Of a stretch of 64,000 bases of DNA, positions 10,541 through 22,882 are shown one piece after another. Made by a program: the position numbers and the translations under genes. The notes beneath the pieces are model-generated. The model made no database searches and was not told the DNA's origin. It was given only the letters and a program-made list of their open reading frames with translations. Position 1 is the stretch's first letter, and each line of letters opens with the position of its first letter. The DNA is from Caprimulgus europaeus (taxonomy: Eukaryota > Chordata > Aves > Caprimulgiformes > Caprimulgidae): the NCBI GenBank assembly GCA_907165065.1, contig OU015528.1, positions 24,944,015-25,008,014 of the forward strand, in the 5' to 3' direction.

Positions 10541-10586
10541 AGGATCTTAAAGGTCTTTTCTATCCTAGACAATGCTGTGATTCTGT
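10541..10586 (+). mobile_element. short CR1 3' tail, plus strand
   Basis: AGGATCTTAAAGGTCTTTTC followed by TATCCTAGACAATGCTGTGATTCTGTA matches the last ~45 bp of CR1 3' UTRs (compare 39280-39320). Together with the inverted pol fragment just upstream it has the shape of a 5'-inverted insertion. Confidence 0.75.
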
Positions 10587-10825
10587 AATAACTAATGAAC
10601 CTGACTGCCCAGCTAGAAACCACATCCTTTCTTTACCCTTGTCTGTAGCCCTGATTCAGTTTTCTTATTCCTCCAAGTTGTTTTTTTTCAGTAGCTTAGG
10701 ACATTTCCATCTTAAAGGCTTTTGCTAAGAAGATAAGCATCTTATATTTGCAGTCAGAACACCAAAGAAGGAAGGCAGAACTGATATTATTTAGGTAGAA
10801 TCAAATGCTCTATTCAGGGGAAGGC

Positions 10826-10850
10826 AAAAAAAAAAAAAAAAAAAAAAAAA
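10826..10850. repeat. (A)25 homopolymer
   Basis: A run of 25 A between GGC and GAG. It is not attached to a recognisable retroelement. The rest of 10587-11550 is unique non-coding sequence. Confidence 0.9.
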
Positions 10851-11551
10851 GAGTAGCTCAAAGGTTATTTTCATGACACTGAATACTTAATTCTGTAAAG
10901 TTTTGGCTCTCAGCAAAAGAACATGACAAAGCATCTGGCTCTCCCTTGTATACTCTACACATAAAGAACTGGAAAGCTGTCTGTGTATTGTATAATACCT
11001 CTTGTTCAAAGAGATATAAAGGTATTTGGACACAGTTATATTAATCCTTTGTGACATTTAGATCTCTTTATTTCATTATATTTTTGTGTGATCCTGGATG
11101 TTTCACCTTAAATCTCACGAATTTATATCACTTGATGTTTAAGTCTCAACATTATTAATTTATTGAGGACTTTATTTGCAAAAGTAATTTCAAACTTCCA
11201 TCTGTTCCTCTGAATGACAGCTAGTGATACTAGCTCTACTGAAGGAAACTACATGCCAAGAAAGCCCATTGATCAAGTTATTAGTATCTAACACTTCTCT
11301 TTATCTGAATAAGCAAGTCCCTGTATCTCTTATGAAAAGCTTCCCAGCTCTCAGTACCCAGATAACTTCCTTTGAGAGGACCCTGATGAGCCAAAGCTTT
11401 GAGGTAGGTATACCTGCAGCTTTTCTTCAAAGTGAACACAATAAAACTAACAAAATCACGTTCTCAATATCTAAATTTATGCTTTACTAGGACACAAATA
11501 CAAAATAATAAAGTAAGTTTTTAAAGACAGAACAACCAATTCTACTGAGGA

Positions 11552-11804
11552 GAAAGAAAAGAAAAGAAAAGAAAAGAAAAGAAAAGAAAAGAAAAGAAAA
11601 GAAAAGAAAAGAAAAGAAAAGAAAAGAAAAGAAAAGAAAAGAAAAGAAAAGAAAAGAAAAGAAAAGAAAAGAAAAGAAAAGAAAAGAAAAGAAAAGAAAA
11701 GAAAAGAAAAGAAAAGAAAAGAAAAGAAAAGAAAAGAAAAGAAAAGAAAAGAAAAGAAAAGAAAAGAAAAGAAAAGAAAAGAAAAGAAAAGAAAAGAAAA
11801 GAAA
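11552..11804. repeat. (GAAAA)n pentanucleotide microsatellite, 49 full pure units
   Basis: After one GAAA, the array is perfect from 11556 to 11804 (49 units plus GAAA). One strand is entirely purine. The minus strand reads as an open frame of repeating F-S-F-L-F residues, which is an artefact and not a protein. No retroelement tail is visible at either end. Confidence 0.98.
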
Positions 11805-12111
11805 TCTGTCTTGCTAATGACTATTTGTACTGGGCACACTTTTTCCTCTGGTGCTGCTTTCCAGTGCACATTCAGTTTGTATCAAAGTGATCACATCCTA
11901 GGGAGGTGCAATTTTTCTTTCCTCCTGAGAACTTCAGACTAGAGCAGGCACAACAAAGCCAACAGGCAGCCTTCCTGTCTGGTGCTCAGACAGAAACTAT
12001 TTAATACTGCATGATATACAATAATATAGTCAGTACATGGAAAACAAACATATTCAACAGTTCTTCCATCTACTATGTAGAGTGGTGCTGGTTCAGCACT
12101 TCTGCAGGTCT

Positions 12112-12116
12112 GTGAA
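12112..12116. repeat. target-site duplication GTGAA (left)
   Basis: GTGAA immediately before the LTR's TGTGATAG. The identical GTGAA is at 12773-12777 after the LTR's GGACA end. Confidence 0.85.
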
Positions 12117-12772
12117 TGTGATAGTTTCACTGGGCGAGCCCTTGGCCAGCAGCCAACACAGCCATTCACCCACTTCCCCCCCTCCCCCAGGGGACAGGGG
12201 AGAGGATTGGGGGGCAAGGATAAGGAGGCTTGTAGGTTGAGATAAGAACTGTTTAATAATAAAAAGAAAACTTAAAATAATACTAATATAAAAATAGTAG
12301 TGATAATGATAACAGTAACAAAATATGCAAACAACTGACACCCAGTGCTATTGCTCACCCCTCCACTGACTGAGTCCACCCTGTTCCCAGATAACAATCC
12401 CAGAGAAGTGATAATCCTGAACTGAAACCACAATCCTGGAGGAACGAGAGCTTGAGCAAAAATCCAGAGAGAGCTAAAAAAGGAAGAGACCCTCACTAAT
12501 ATACTGGACATGATATTATATGATATGGAATATCCCATTGGCATATCTAACTGTCAATTAAGTTTATTAATTTAACTATTCTTCACCCCCTTAAATCTTG
12601 CACTTTTAAATTAACAGAACATGAAGTCCTTCACTTCCAGGGACAAAAACGTAAACATTGGTATGTTATCAGTATATCTCTCATAACAAGTCCCAGGCTG
12701 AAAAGCAAAACACAGCACAATTCTAGCTACTGAAAAAGAAACCCAGCTCTCTTTCAGCTAAAAATCCGGACA
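12117..12772 (-). mobile_element. solo LTR (avian ERVL-like), copy 1
   Basis: Runs from TGTGATAGTTTCAC to AAATCCGGACA (656 bp) with TG/CA ends and a perfect 5-bp duplication. Sense is taken as minus: on that strand ATTATTAAACAGTTCTTATC provides an ATTAAA signal close to the U5 end. The sequence is collinear with 14379-15012: shared GGTTGAGATAAGAAC, CACAATCCTGGA, TTGGCATATC, TTCTAGCTACT and others. It lacks gag, pol and env and is therefore a solo LTR. The family is recognised as an avian ERVL-type LTR related to the copy at 54733. Open frames across it (11939-12217, 12093-12341 and 12272-12544, all minus) are not genes. Confidence 0.9.
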
Positions 12773-12777
12773 GTGAA
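12773..12777. repeat. target-site duplication GTGAA (right)
   Basis: Exact copy of 12112-12116. Confidence 0.85.
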
Positions 12778-14373
12778 TTACTGGGAACTGTTATCTTCAG
12801 ATTGTTCAGTAAAGTATATTCATGCAACAACTGTGAGGTGTTCTTGCAGCTATGCTCTTCCTTCCAAAAGAGATTCAAAGGGAGTCTGTGGTTGTCATAG
12901 GTCTGTCTGTGCAAGGCTGAGATTCATTTCTCCTGCTGGTTTATTCTGCCACACACCAAAACTCCAGATGGAGAGAAGGTTTCACACCTCAAAAACACAG
13001 TTTTCTTTTCTTTATCAAATATGACAGGTATCACGTTCATTTAAAATTGGAGGACATGTTTCAAAAAATAAGCAACTGAAAATATCTTTCTTCTACTTTC
13101 TACCTTTAACCCAAACACAGCAAAAAACGCAGGGAAAGACATGCCTCTGGTAGGGTGTTCTGTAAGAAAAAAAATCACTTCCCAGCATGCATTAGCTTGT
13201 TTATGAGCCTGTCATTATGAGTCATTAGCTGTCTGCCACATGCTATATCTGCCTTTCTGTTGTGTATCAAGCTTGCTTCTAAGGGATAAGCAAAAACAGA
13301 GCTGAGTGTCAAGGAGAGAATAATTTTCCTATGGATATAGTGTACATGGACAATGTGTGAAGATTCAAGAGAATCTGGCAAATTATTTTTATAAAATATG
13401 GAGGCAGATGAATTAAAAAAACAGAATAGTTAATGAAAATCCCAGATATCATAGCATATCTGTTGAGAAAAATGTCATTTGATTTAAAAATTAAATATTG
13501 TTATTACAGTAGCCATTTATTTCCATTCTTTGTATTTCAAAAAAAAAAAATTCTGACAAAAAAAAAAAATCTCTAACCCAATTCAAAACCCAAAAAACCC
13601 CAAAAAACATACACCTTCCCTGAGGTAATAAGAGGATGAAAATATCCAGTGTCAGTGTTAGGGGAACAAAAATATAAGTGTAGAAAAGAAAAAAAAAAAA
13701 TTTACAATTTATATTTAAAAAATAGGGAAAATAAAGTTAAAGGGAGTAGAATGTTTTTCCAGTTCACCAAAAAGGTAGAGAAGTTGGCCCAACTACCAGC
13801 AGTGAAGCATTCAATTGCAAAAAGAAAATGAGTAACAGATGAAGATTCTGGAGAGATAAACTGTTGCTTATATGGCATGCATACACAGATATTACTATAT
13901 TATCAGTACATTCACAGAAACTCTACAGGATTAAATGAAATTGCAGAAACAAAGAACGGTCTGCTTTTCTCTAATGAAAGAGGTGTTTGTGAATAAACAA
14001 TGTCTCATAACTTCTGTTAGTGTAGTATAAAGTGCTAACAAAAAAAAATCAAATAAAACCTCTGAGATAAAATATAATCAAGTACTGCAAAAAAAACTTA
14101 ACCAAAGTCATATATCCAAGAATCACACTTTGTATAGATTCCCTGGGAAATGAAACAGGGACATTAGTATAACACCATTCTCCAAGATGAGAAAAAATAA
14201 TAAATCAAAAGAAATATTCCCTTCATATTTGCTATTTATTTTTAATTCTCTTACTTTATCTTATTATATCTACAGATTTCCTTTTTTTCTGCAACTACTT
14301 CAAGTGCAGGCATAACCACACTGTTATTACAATGTCTCCCTTTCTACATTACTGCAGTTTCTTTTCCAGATTC
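12778..14373. other. unique sequence between two sister LTRs
   Basis: About 1.6 kb of AT-rich DNA with A-runs near 13539-13570 and A-rich CCCAAAAAACCCC-type sequence at 13590-13608. It contains no retroviral coding sequence, so it is not the inside of a provirus formed by the flanking LTRs. Confidence 0.6.
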
Positions 14374-14378
14374 CCACA
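14374..14378. repeat. target-site duplication CCACA (left)
   Basis: CCACA immediately before TGTGATAG; repeated at 15013-15017. Confidence 0.85.
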
Positions 14379-15012
14379 TGTGATAGTTTAACATAGCTGA
14401 CAGCCAAACAAGAAATAGACAGTTGTAGCTTCCCCTACCCCATCCCCTTACCCCCCCACACCCCACCCAGGAAATCAGGAAGAGAATTGGAGGAGTAAAG
14501 GTGAGGAGACTTATAGGTTGAGATAAGAACAATTTAATAATTAGAGTAAAAATGAAATTATAATAATAAGAAGAGTAATAATGATAACTATGATATATAT
14601 ATATATGAGTGATCCAGAGTACAATTGCTCTCCATCCACTGATAATGATCCTGGAGGAGTGAAAAGGAACCCTGAAACAGAGGTCACAATCCTGGAAAAA
14701 TGATCCTGAGCAGTTCCTGAGAGAAACCCCTCCACCCCCTTTCCAGTCAGCACCAGTTAATATACTAAACATGACATAATATTATATAGAATATCTTATT
14801 GGCATATCCAACTGTCAGTTCTGGGTTTTTCTAACTACTGCACTTTTCTTCTCCACTCCCCGCTTCCAGGCCTCTCTTATTGGAAACTACCCAAGCACAG
14901 TGTCCTTGTAGTTATCAACATTGTTCTCATAACCATCTTCCTTGAAACCAAAACACAGGTTTTCTAGCTACTAAGAAGAAAATTAACCCTATCCTAGCAA
15001 AAAACAGGACAC
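14379..15012 (-). mobile_element. solo LTR (avian ERVL-like), copy 2
   Basis: Runs from TGTGATAGTTTAAC to AACAGGACA (634 bp), with CCACA duplicated exactly on both sides. Minus-strand sense by homology to copy 1; minus reads ATTATTAAATTGTTCTTATC near the U5 end. A small (AT)n run lies at 14592-14606. The long minus open frames here (14344-14772 and 14541-14753) are LTR sequence. Different duplications (CCACA here, GTGAA at copy 1) show separate insertion events. Confidence 0.9.
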
Positions 15013-15017
15013 CACAT
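15013..15017. repeat. target-site duplication CCACA (right)
   Basis: Exact copy of 14374-14378. Confidence 0.85.
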
Positions 15018-18000
15018 CTGTCACAATGCGCTGTGAAACACGAGACCTTATAGTTAGTATTCTGCTGGGAACTCATCAGTTCTCAGTGTTGTGGTCAGGA
15101 GCCCCACACTATGGGTGTAAAGAACTCCTGGGAAATCTATGACTGATCAGGTGGGGAAGAAATTGTACTTTAATCATGTAAGTCTGCTTTACTGAGTTTA
15201 AATAAAGTAAATTTTATTTACTTATAACTTTGCCAAACATACAATTTTGTCTCCAATTTTCATCTGAAAATTATCTCCCTCTGAAAGTTTCAGCTGAAAC
15301 AACTATTCCAAAGAATAAGGCTTAGCAAAATCTGTTGATTCGTTCTTACTGCACTATGGTGATGACTTTTTCTGTGGTCTTTCAGTGGTATTATTATTTG
15401 GAACAAAGTGGTGCTGATTTACTTTGTTCAAATAACAAAAAAAATAAGCTCTGTTTTTAAGTGGAAACCAAAAAAGTAGACAAAACCATACCTAAGGGAC
15501 AGAGAGACAAGGACAGAATGGCAGTTGGAAAATATGTGAGAAAAGCAGAGGTATGCTATAAAAGTATTTGAAGAGGAGATGGCTAAGTAGAATATAGACT
15601 GAGTAAGGAAGTTGAAACTGGGGCTTTGTGACCCCAGTGACCTTATACACGGTAAGGTAAATAGGGAAACTGGCCATCAGTTGGAGCAGTGACTGGCATT
15701 TCAGGTAGGAGCGATGAGAACTGAACAAGATCTGAGAATGGACCAGAATGCAGTAGAGCAGGGAAAATATGGAGATGCAAAGACAAATCAAATTGTAGGG
15801 GTAGAATGAGCCTGACAGCAAATAAACTAAAATAGACAGCTAGGAGAAAAGGAAATGGCAAAATGAAGGCAACAATAGAACCAGAAGTAAAAAGACAGAT
15901 GAAAAAAACCACAAAAACAAAACCAAACCAGAAATAAATGTGAGAGATGGGTGTGTAATAACTAGAAAACTAGTCTTGAAACAGGAAAGACCTGATGGTA
16001 TCTAGACAAGTAAAGGTCATGTACAACAAAAGGATCAATCTTGAAAAGAGCAGGCAGAAGGGTCTTTGTTCACAAAATCACATTAATTCAAGAGTCTGGA
16101 ACAAACCCAGTGATTTCTGCCTTTCTTAACTTCCCCCACTTGTAGAGCCCACGGAAAGTCTGACTGCTGTAGTAGGTGACATCCTCCTGCTATTACTACT
16201 CATTTATTTGAAGCAGCAGGGAACTGGCAAGGGATCTTCTGCTAATCCCATGTGGTTTTTGCTGCCACTCAAATATTACAGGGCATTGTTTCACAGTGTA
16301 TTTTTTACACTTATTAACTGCAACCAGTCCAACTAAGTTAAAAATACTAGTGAGGATAAAGCATGTTCAAATACCAGAACTAATGTTATACATACAATCT
16401 TAATCCCCATCTCTTCCCTCTTGTACTCTGTATGAGTGTGCTAGGTATGGAGTTCATTACTTGAACGTCCCACTATGTCCAGCAATCCACCAATGTATCC
16501 TGGGGCTGAATCAGGATTACAAAGGGAAGGAATCTGTTGGACTCATGCTTCATTTGGAGCAGAAGACGAGACATATGAGTAAATGAAAGAGATATCAAAT
16601 TGCAGGAGCAAAAAGAATGCTTTCTTGGTTAATGCATTGGTATGCCATCCTGAGAAAACAGTCTGCATTCATCTCGGCAAAGACTCTATTAAATCACTTA
16701 AATTTTTCATTATTTTTTCTTTCTTTTCCCTGCTCTTCCTCTGCCCCCAGGTGACTGCCGACTCTGTGTGATACAACGTTCTCTTTTGCCATAGAACAAT
16801 TGGTCAAGATAGTCCAGGGTAGCGTTAGATGCCCTGGTCACATGTCAACACATACCTGATAAATATGGGTATCTTAATCTGAAACTGAACCTCACTCTTC
16901 ATGTGTTAGCTGCACTTAACTGCTCTTTATTACCTCTTTGCATTACGCATTTAAAATGATAAATAAAATTATTTTTTTCTGTAACAGTGAAAGTCTTGTT
17001 AATTTAAGTTATTTGAACTTTTTTTTTTGAGAGCTCATATCTGCAGTCAATAGGAGATACTTTAACACAGGGACATTGTCTTCCTTGACTGCCTGTGAAT
17101 GGCACCCACCAAGAATATCCACATCTTGAAGTAAAGGTGTCAGGCATCTTCCACCCAAGTAAGGAAGTGAAAGATGGTTAAGAAAGTAGAAAAAGCAGGA
17201 TCCTCTATGACAAATCACAATCAATATAGCAACAATTTTCAAGAGCACATACCCAAAAAATATTTCCTTAGACATTTGTAAACTACCCTTACATAGACTA
17301 AAAAATCATGCACAATTTTGTTTGGAAACTTAAGAAGTCAAATAGCTTTCCTTTTACATCTAGTTGTGTCAAATGCTAGGCTCTGTACACCAGGCGAATA
17401 TATGAAAAAGTCACTAGCTTCTGAACAAACCTTAAAATAAAATGGTAAATAAAGAAACACAGATTCTTAAGAAATAAAAATGTCAGTTATTTATTTTGAG
17501 TCAATGTATTCCTATGAACAGTGTGTCCAAAACTAATCATAAGGTAAATTATAACTTTTTAGATACAAGGTAAAATGTAGGAAACCTAATCTGAAGTACT
17601 GTTGAAATTATATGCTAAGGTAACAAGATGCATAAAAACAGCAGTGTAAAGCAGAGGCTGAAAAAGCCATGCTAATCGATGTAGTGTGTGGAAGGATCAA
17701 GGAGGATAAAGTCAGAACAAAATCTGTGCTGGGAAAGGTCTTATTCAAACACATACAGCTGCAAAAATAGAACGGAGTACAGGAACTATTGGCAACTCCA
17801 AATCAATTTGTTGAAATGTTCCCATTTATTTCAAGGCTGACTCAGTATGGAAACCATTTTAATTCCAATTCTCCATTCATGGCCATGAAGTGTCACACAA
17901 GCAAGATCTATAATGTTGCTTTATTTTAACCAACAGTTTTCTTGAAACTGCTTAAATTCCAAAAAGGTCAGCGAGTTTCCAGTGACCTAAAGTAAACTAC

Positions 18001-20429
18001 AAATCCTCGCTCTTTACCAAATTGTTTATATAGATTTATGAGAACAGGATAGGCATTTTCTACAGTTTCTAGTCATTCTTGCCCTTTTCAAATGCAACTG
18101 AACTGGTAGAAGCATAATTTACCTAAACCATGACAAGTAAAGGTAGGAGTTTTATAAACAGATTAGTCTCTTGAAATTTCAAATTTCATGACTTCTTCAG
18201 GGTCAGAGGCCCTCAGGCACTAGGGGTAAAGAATTTTTTTGGTCAAAGGCACAAAAAAACAACTGCTAGCTTGTACTACCTTCTGTTCACCTACTTATCA
18301 TAATAAATATTAAAAATTCTCTCCCTGGTTTAAGGTTGTACTCTTCCCTTTAGTCTCCACTGGTCTGGGCTTATTTTAGTATGCTCCAAATCTGGAAGCC
18401 AAAAAGCTACATTAAATCTGATGAGCTAATGTTGGTTTCTGCAGTCATCCAGCCATACAGCGTTCATGGTCTGAGTCAGTATCTCTTCACAGTACTGTAC
18501 AACGTCATTTTTCTGTACCAGATTGTTAAGTTCTTGTTCATTAATCTAATCTCCATATTCCATTTTACTATATCAATGTATAACATTATCCATTATATTA
18601 AATGAGTCCAACAGATAGATAAAAGTCATATTATCCTCAGTAAATTAAAATGTTCCCCTAACAAAACCCTATTCTTACTATGCTGGTTGGGAAATTACCT
18701 GCACAAATCCATTTTTATTATTTCAACCCTGGTCTGTGTTTTGAAGTGCATGTGGCAGCCTGCACCACTCTCAGCCTGTAGAGTTGATCATCCTGAATGC
18801 AAACTTCAGTGTTATGCATACAAAATGCAACTCCAGCATTTGGTTGAGCAAGAGACAGGCTGTAAATAGTCTTTGGATTAATGTACACTAATGACTGGGG
18901 AAAGCCTTCTTAAACATCCAGTTCAAAGAGACAACTTTATTTGATTAAAAATTGCAAAATATGTTGTCCCTTTCACTGCTTTAACACAGAACTTTCAACT
19001 CTGGCTTTTTTCATTAGCCTGGCAACACCTGGCATTTTATTTATGATCTGCAGATTTGTGATTACAATGATGATTTAGTTTTGCTTTCATCTGTGAATAT
19101 CTTTCCAGATTTCAGAGTTTGAGAGGCTGAAAAAAGAGAAGGCAAAGAAGAAAACCAAAATTATTCCTACACTATATGATTTCAAAGTAGCCTCATACTT
19201 TTAAGGGTCTGATATATTTATGAGCACAAGTCACATATTTCAGAACTACATTGAAACTAAATCTGTTTCTGAAACAAAGATTACAAGCTATTAGCCATGT
19301 AGTTAGTACTCATTACCTCCTGTGAGGACAAAGTGAAACAAACTGACATAAACTAAAATATTTCTATTCCTTTTCTCCTGGAAGAGTAAGTCTTGGGGAT
19401 AACTCTGCTACTGTAAATGAAAAGAATGAAGACATGAAAAAAAAAAAAAAATCTCATTAAAGTATGTTCCATAGTACTTTCTTTGAAATATGTTTGCTTT
19501 TCAGCTTTATAGCTGCCTGCATTTTTGATGATTATTCCTCTTAGCTTGCTTGGATGTTAAGACTTCCTCTACTTTGATTTTTTTGTACATTTACTTTATT
19601 GTATGTGTGCTCTGTCAATCAATGTGCTGGTTTTATGTTACCTAAAAATATTATCCTCTTGTCAGCAGCTAACACAATTAAAGTCTCTCAATACTGTGGA
19701 AGTTAACTCTTCCAGTTCTACTCACTTTTGTATGGAACAAAATGTCTTTGCACGGATTGAAAAATGTCTCATAAGCAGAAGTAAATAGTTGGCGTAGTTT
19801 AGTCTTCAGTTTTCTTCTTGCTTCTTAATAGAGAAAAACTGTCAAAAAGACCCCAATAAGCTGCTTATCCATGCTTTTCAATAAAGAGTTATGGAGGTCT
19901 CACTGAAAATTCTTTGCATAAAAAGATTTCTTGTCAAAAGTGTTATTTTCATGGGAAACTGCTAGTAGGAATAAAAATGTTCGCAAAACGAATGTGAAAG
20001 TTAAAATTGTAAATAAACTGAATATGTTCTTTCTATTAAAAATAAACAAAAATATATGTCAACAAACAATATACATGATTACTTCTATTTTGCCTTCTTT
20101 AGAAAGAAAACAGAAAAAATAATCTTAAAAAAATGAAAAAAAATCAAAAATTAGTGAATATTTTACTCTAATTAATAATCATTGAATAAAGACATTCCCA
20201 TGATTATTATTTTTATTTCATATCTGTGTGGGTTGTATGTATGGGTGCAGATTGAGCTAAAAGATACTTTAGGAATCAGTATAAAATAAACTTTGCACTA
20301 CAAAGATGGAGATATCAGTTATAAGGAAGGAATATATGAATGCATTTGAAGTTTGTTAAGTAAATTAATATGCATTATGTTATTTTACTTAACAGAGCTA
20401 AAATACAATGTATTTATCATGATTCTCTG
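15018..20429. other. unique non-coding sequence, including a purine-biased tract
   Basis: No recognised transposon. 15477-15950 is strikingly purine-rich on plus, which creates hydrophobic open frames on minus (15492-15912) that are compositional artefacts. A strong splice-acceptor-like site lies at 16701-16750. An A-run lies at 19438-19451. No gene is supported. Confidence 0.5.
16701..16750 (+). other. candidate splice acceptor (polypyrimidine tract plus CAG)
   Basis: About 45 bases dominated by C and T run into CTGCCCCCAG at 16741-16750, followed by GTGACTGCCG. An AATAAA occurs near 16962. This could be the start of a 3'-terminal exon of an unannotated transcript, but sequence alone cannot show splicing. 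The upstream frame ends at a TGA 21 bases after the CAG. Confidence 0.25.
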
Positions 20430-20990
20430 AAGGATGCTGTGGAAGACTGTGTCAAATGCTTTACTGAAATCAAGATAGACCACATCCACTGCTTTGCCAT
20501 CATATAGCCACCTGCTTGTGTTTTCATAGAAGTCTAGAAGGTTGGTCAAGTATGACTTCCCCTTGGTGAAGCCATGCTGACTGCCCCTAATGACCCTCTT
20601 ATCCTTCATATGCCTTGAGATGGCACCAAGGATAAGTCGTACCATCACCTTCCCAGGGATGGAGGTGAGGCTGACCTGTCTGTAGTTACCCAGGTCCTCC
20701 TTCTTGCCCTTTTTGAAGACTGGAGTGACATTTGCTTTCCTCCAGTCCTCAGGCACCTCTCCCATTTCCCACAACTTAACAAAGATGATGGACAGTGGTC
20801 TAGCAATGACTTCAGCCAGCTCCTTCAACACCCGTGGGTGCATCCCATCTGGACCCGTAGATTTATGAATGTCCAGATGGCTTAATTGGTCCCTAACCCA
20901 GTCCTCATCAACCAAGGCAAACTTCTCTATTGTCCTGACTTCCTCTGGGGCCTCAGGGGTATAGGGCTCCTCAGGACAGCAGTTGCTCTC
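20430..20990 (-). pseudogene. CR1 ORF2 reverse-transcriptase fragment
   Basis: The minus strand is open from about 20990 to a stop at 20385, past the CR1 edge. It covers the N-terminal half of the reverse transcriptase: KSTGPDGMHPRVLKEL, PEDWRKANVTPVFKKG, the NYRQVSLTSIPGK block, HGFTKGKS, and catalytic motif A, VVYLDFSKAFDTV, with its first Asp intact. Both ends are truncated: the element stops right after FHSIL and lacks F-A-D-D and the 3' UTR. Most CR1 copies keep only their 3' end, so an internal-only piece implies later deletion or rearrangement. It is not a functional gene. Confidence 0.95.
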
Positions 20991-22882
20991 TCATGTAAAG
21001 AGAATTTTATTTGAAAAAAACCCCAAAACTATGTAAGCCTTATGTAACATATGAAAATATAAAATCCTAAAGGAGAAAAGAAAAGGGAGAAGATTCAGCA
21101 TAGTTGGAAATCATTGTCACTGCAAGAGAGCTGGTGAAACATAGAAACTCAGCAACACTGTGGATCTGTCCCAGTGAGCAGTGGAGGCTTTTCTGACTGA
21201 TGGCTGCCTGGCCAACAAAAACCCTTCAGGTGCCTTTTCAGAAGTGATGAACACTAATGTTTAGGATAATAGATTCCTAAATTTTAGATCTATGTTGTCT
21301 GTGAAAGCCAGTAAATAATTGTTTTGTATTTGCTATGGCACTTTGCAGATGCTTCAAGTCCCTGGGGAATCTCAAATATCGTTAGATGTCCCTATTTAGG
21401 AAATCGAATACATCCTTTAGAGGCTATTTTTGTGGGGTCTGTGGTGCTCATTATAAGGATCAGGTCAAGCAATTCCAGCTCAAAGCATTACTTTGCTTAG
21501 TGGTCTTTCACACTAGGCTGGGCTGACTGAATAGATCCAAGAGGGGAAAATGGTAGTGCTGTAGTTGGTTAAGAAAGAACTTGAACTTCCATTTTTCTCG
21601 GTGCCCTAATAATTTGCTTGTAAGATCTCTCCATGTCCTGAAATTAATTCAAGATTTTTGTAAACTTAAGTTCTGGTTAGTGAGACTGAAAGAAACACAT
21701 TCAAAAGTAACCACTTACTGAAAAAGACCACATTTTATAATATGGCAGGGAAAAATGACTTAACTCTCCTGTTTTACCAATGGATACTAAATTATCCATT
21801 TTTCTTCAACAAAATTGATCCTGGATCTGAAAATGGATCTCTTCAGTGAAATCTTGACAAAATTATCTTCTTTCTGCATCAAAATACAAAAAGATTCTAA
21901 AGAATCTAACTTTCACTTAGTAAAAATATTATATAAACCCAAAAATATAAATAGCTATATAAAAGTGTTACCAACTCTCTCATACAGATCTCTCAGGGAT
22001 CTGTATACTAAACTACGTGCTAAGGACAGAAAGGAATAAAGGCCCTAGATCCCTTCTCCTTTTTACATATTTGGACTATGAATTTAAAGAAATTTAAACA
22101 AATTAAAGTAGGTTTACTTTTAAGTGGGAAATCACATAAACATATACAATATGCTATATGCATCCCTAGGGTAATTCCAGTAATTTTAAAAGGGTTATTG
22201 CAAGGTTTAATTTACTGACAGATTATCTACATCAATACATCAGCAAAATACACACAATTGTCCCTCAGATACACAACACATTAATCACCAAGACAACTAA
22301 CAATCATAATTATATATTTGAAATGCAAAATAACATTGTAGGAAGTACTCTGTCAGGAAGAAGCAATAAGAACAGAAATAACAATGTGACTATTTTGAAT
22401 TAGATGCCAAAATGGAATATTACCCTAAAAAAAATAAAACAACAAAAAAAAAAACAAACAGGAAGTTTTAGAAGGAAGTTAAAGGAAGCAAGAAAAATTA
22501 ATAGCACAAATTGTGGTGGTTAGTCATGTACTTAAGTGCAGACCATTTCACAAATATCCAATATATGAAAGACTCAAAGCATATGAATAATTAATATGGA
22601 TACAATACCAACAGAAAAATAGTGTTGCATTATTTTGGTGTTTTTTTGGGCTAGAAAAATCTTGCTTAACAAAGCAACTTTCAGTGAAATTAATGTATCT
22701 CTGGTAGAAGCAAAAATGGTCTGATTTACTGCTTATAATAATTTCATATTTTTCTTTGAAATATTGTTTCTTGTTGTTATGTCACTATGTAGTTACTTCT
22801 ATTTCATGCACTGGTTGTGAAACGCAGTCATCAAATGAACAGAAAGCAATTTTACTTAAACTATACATTATAATATTTAATC
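20991..22882. other. unique non-coding sequence
   Basis: AT-rich DNA with A-runs (for example 22428-22456). The open frame 21815-22039 (plus) has no recognised domain. No other feature seen. Confidence 0.5.

Noticed and set aside
11477-11869. 130-codon minus-strand open frame with repeating F-S-F-L-F
   Set aside because: Pure translation of the (GAAAA)n microsatellite; no gene.
12117-15012. A provirus with LTRs at 12117 and 14379
   Set aside because: The two LTRs have different perfect target duplications, and there is no gag, pol or env between them.
15492-15912. Overlapping minus-strand hydrophobic open frames resembling membrane proteins
   Set aside because: They arise from the purine-rich composition of the plus strand; no starts, motifs or splice context.
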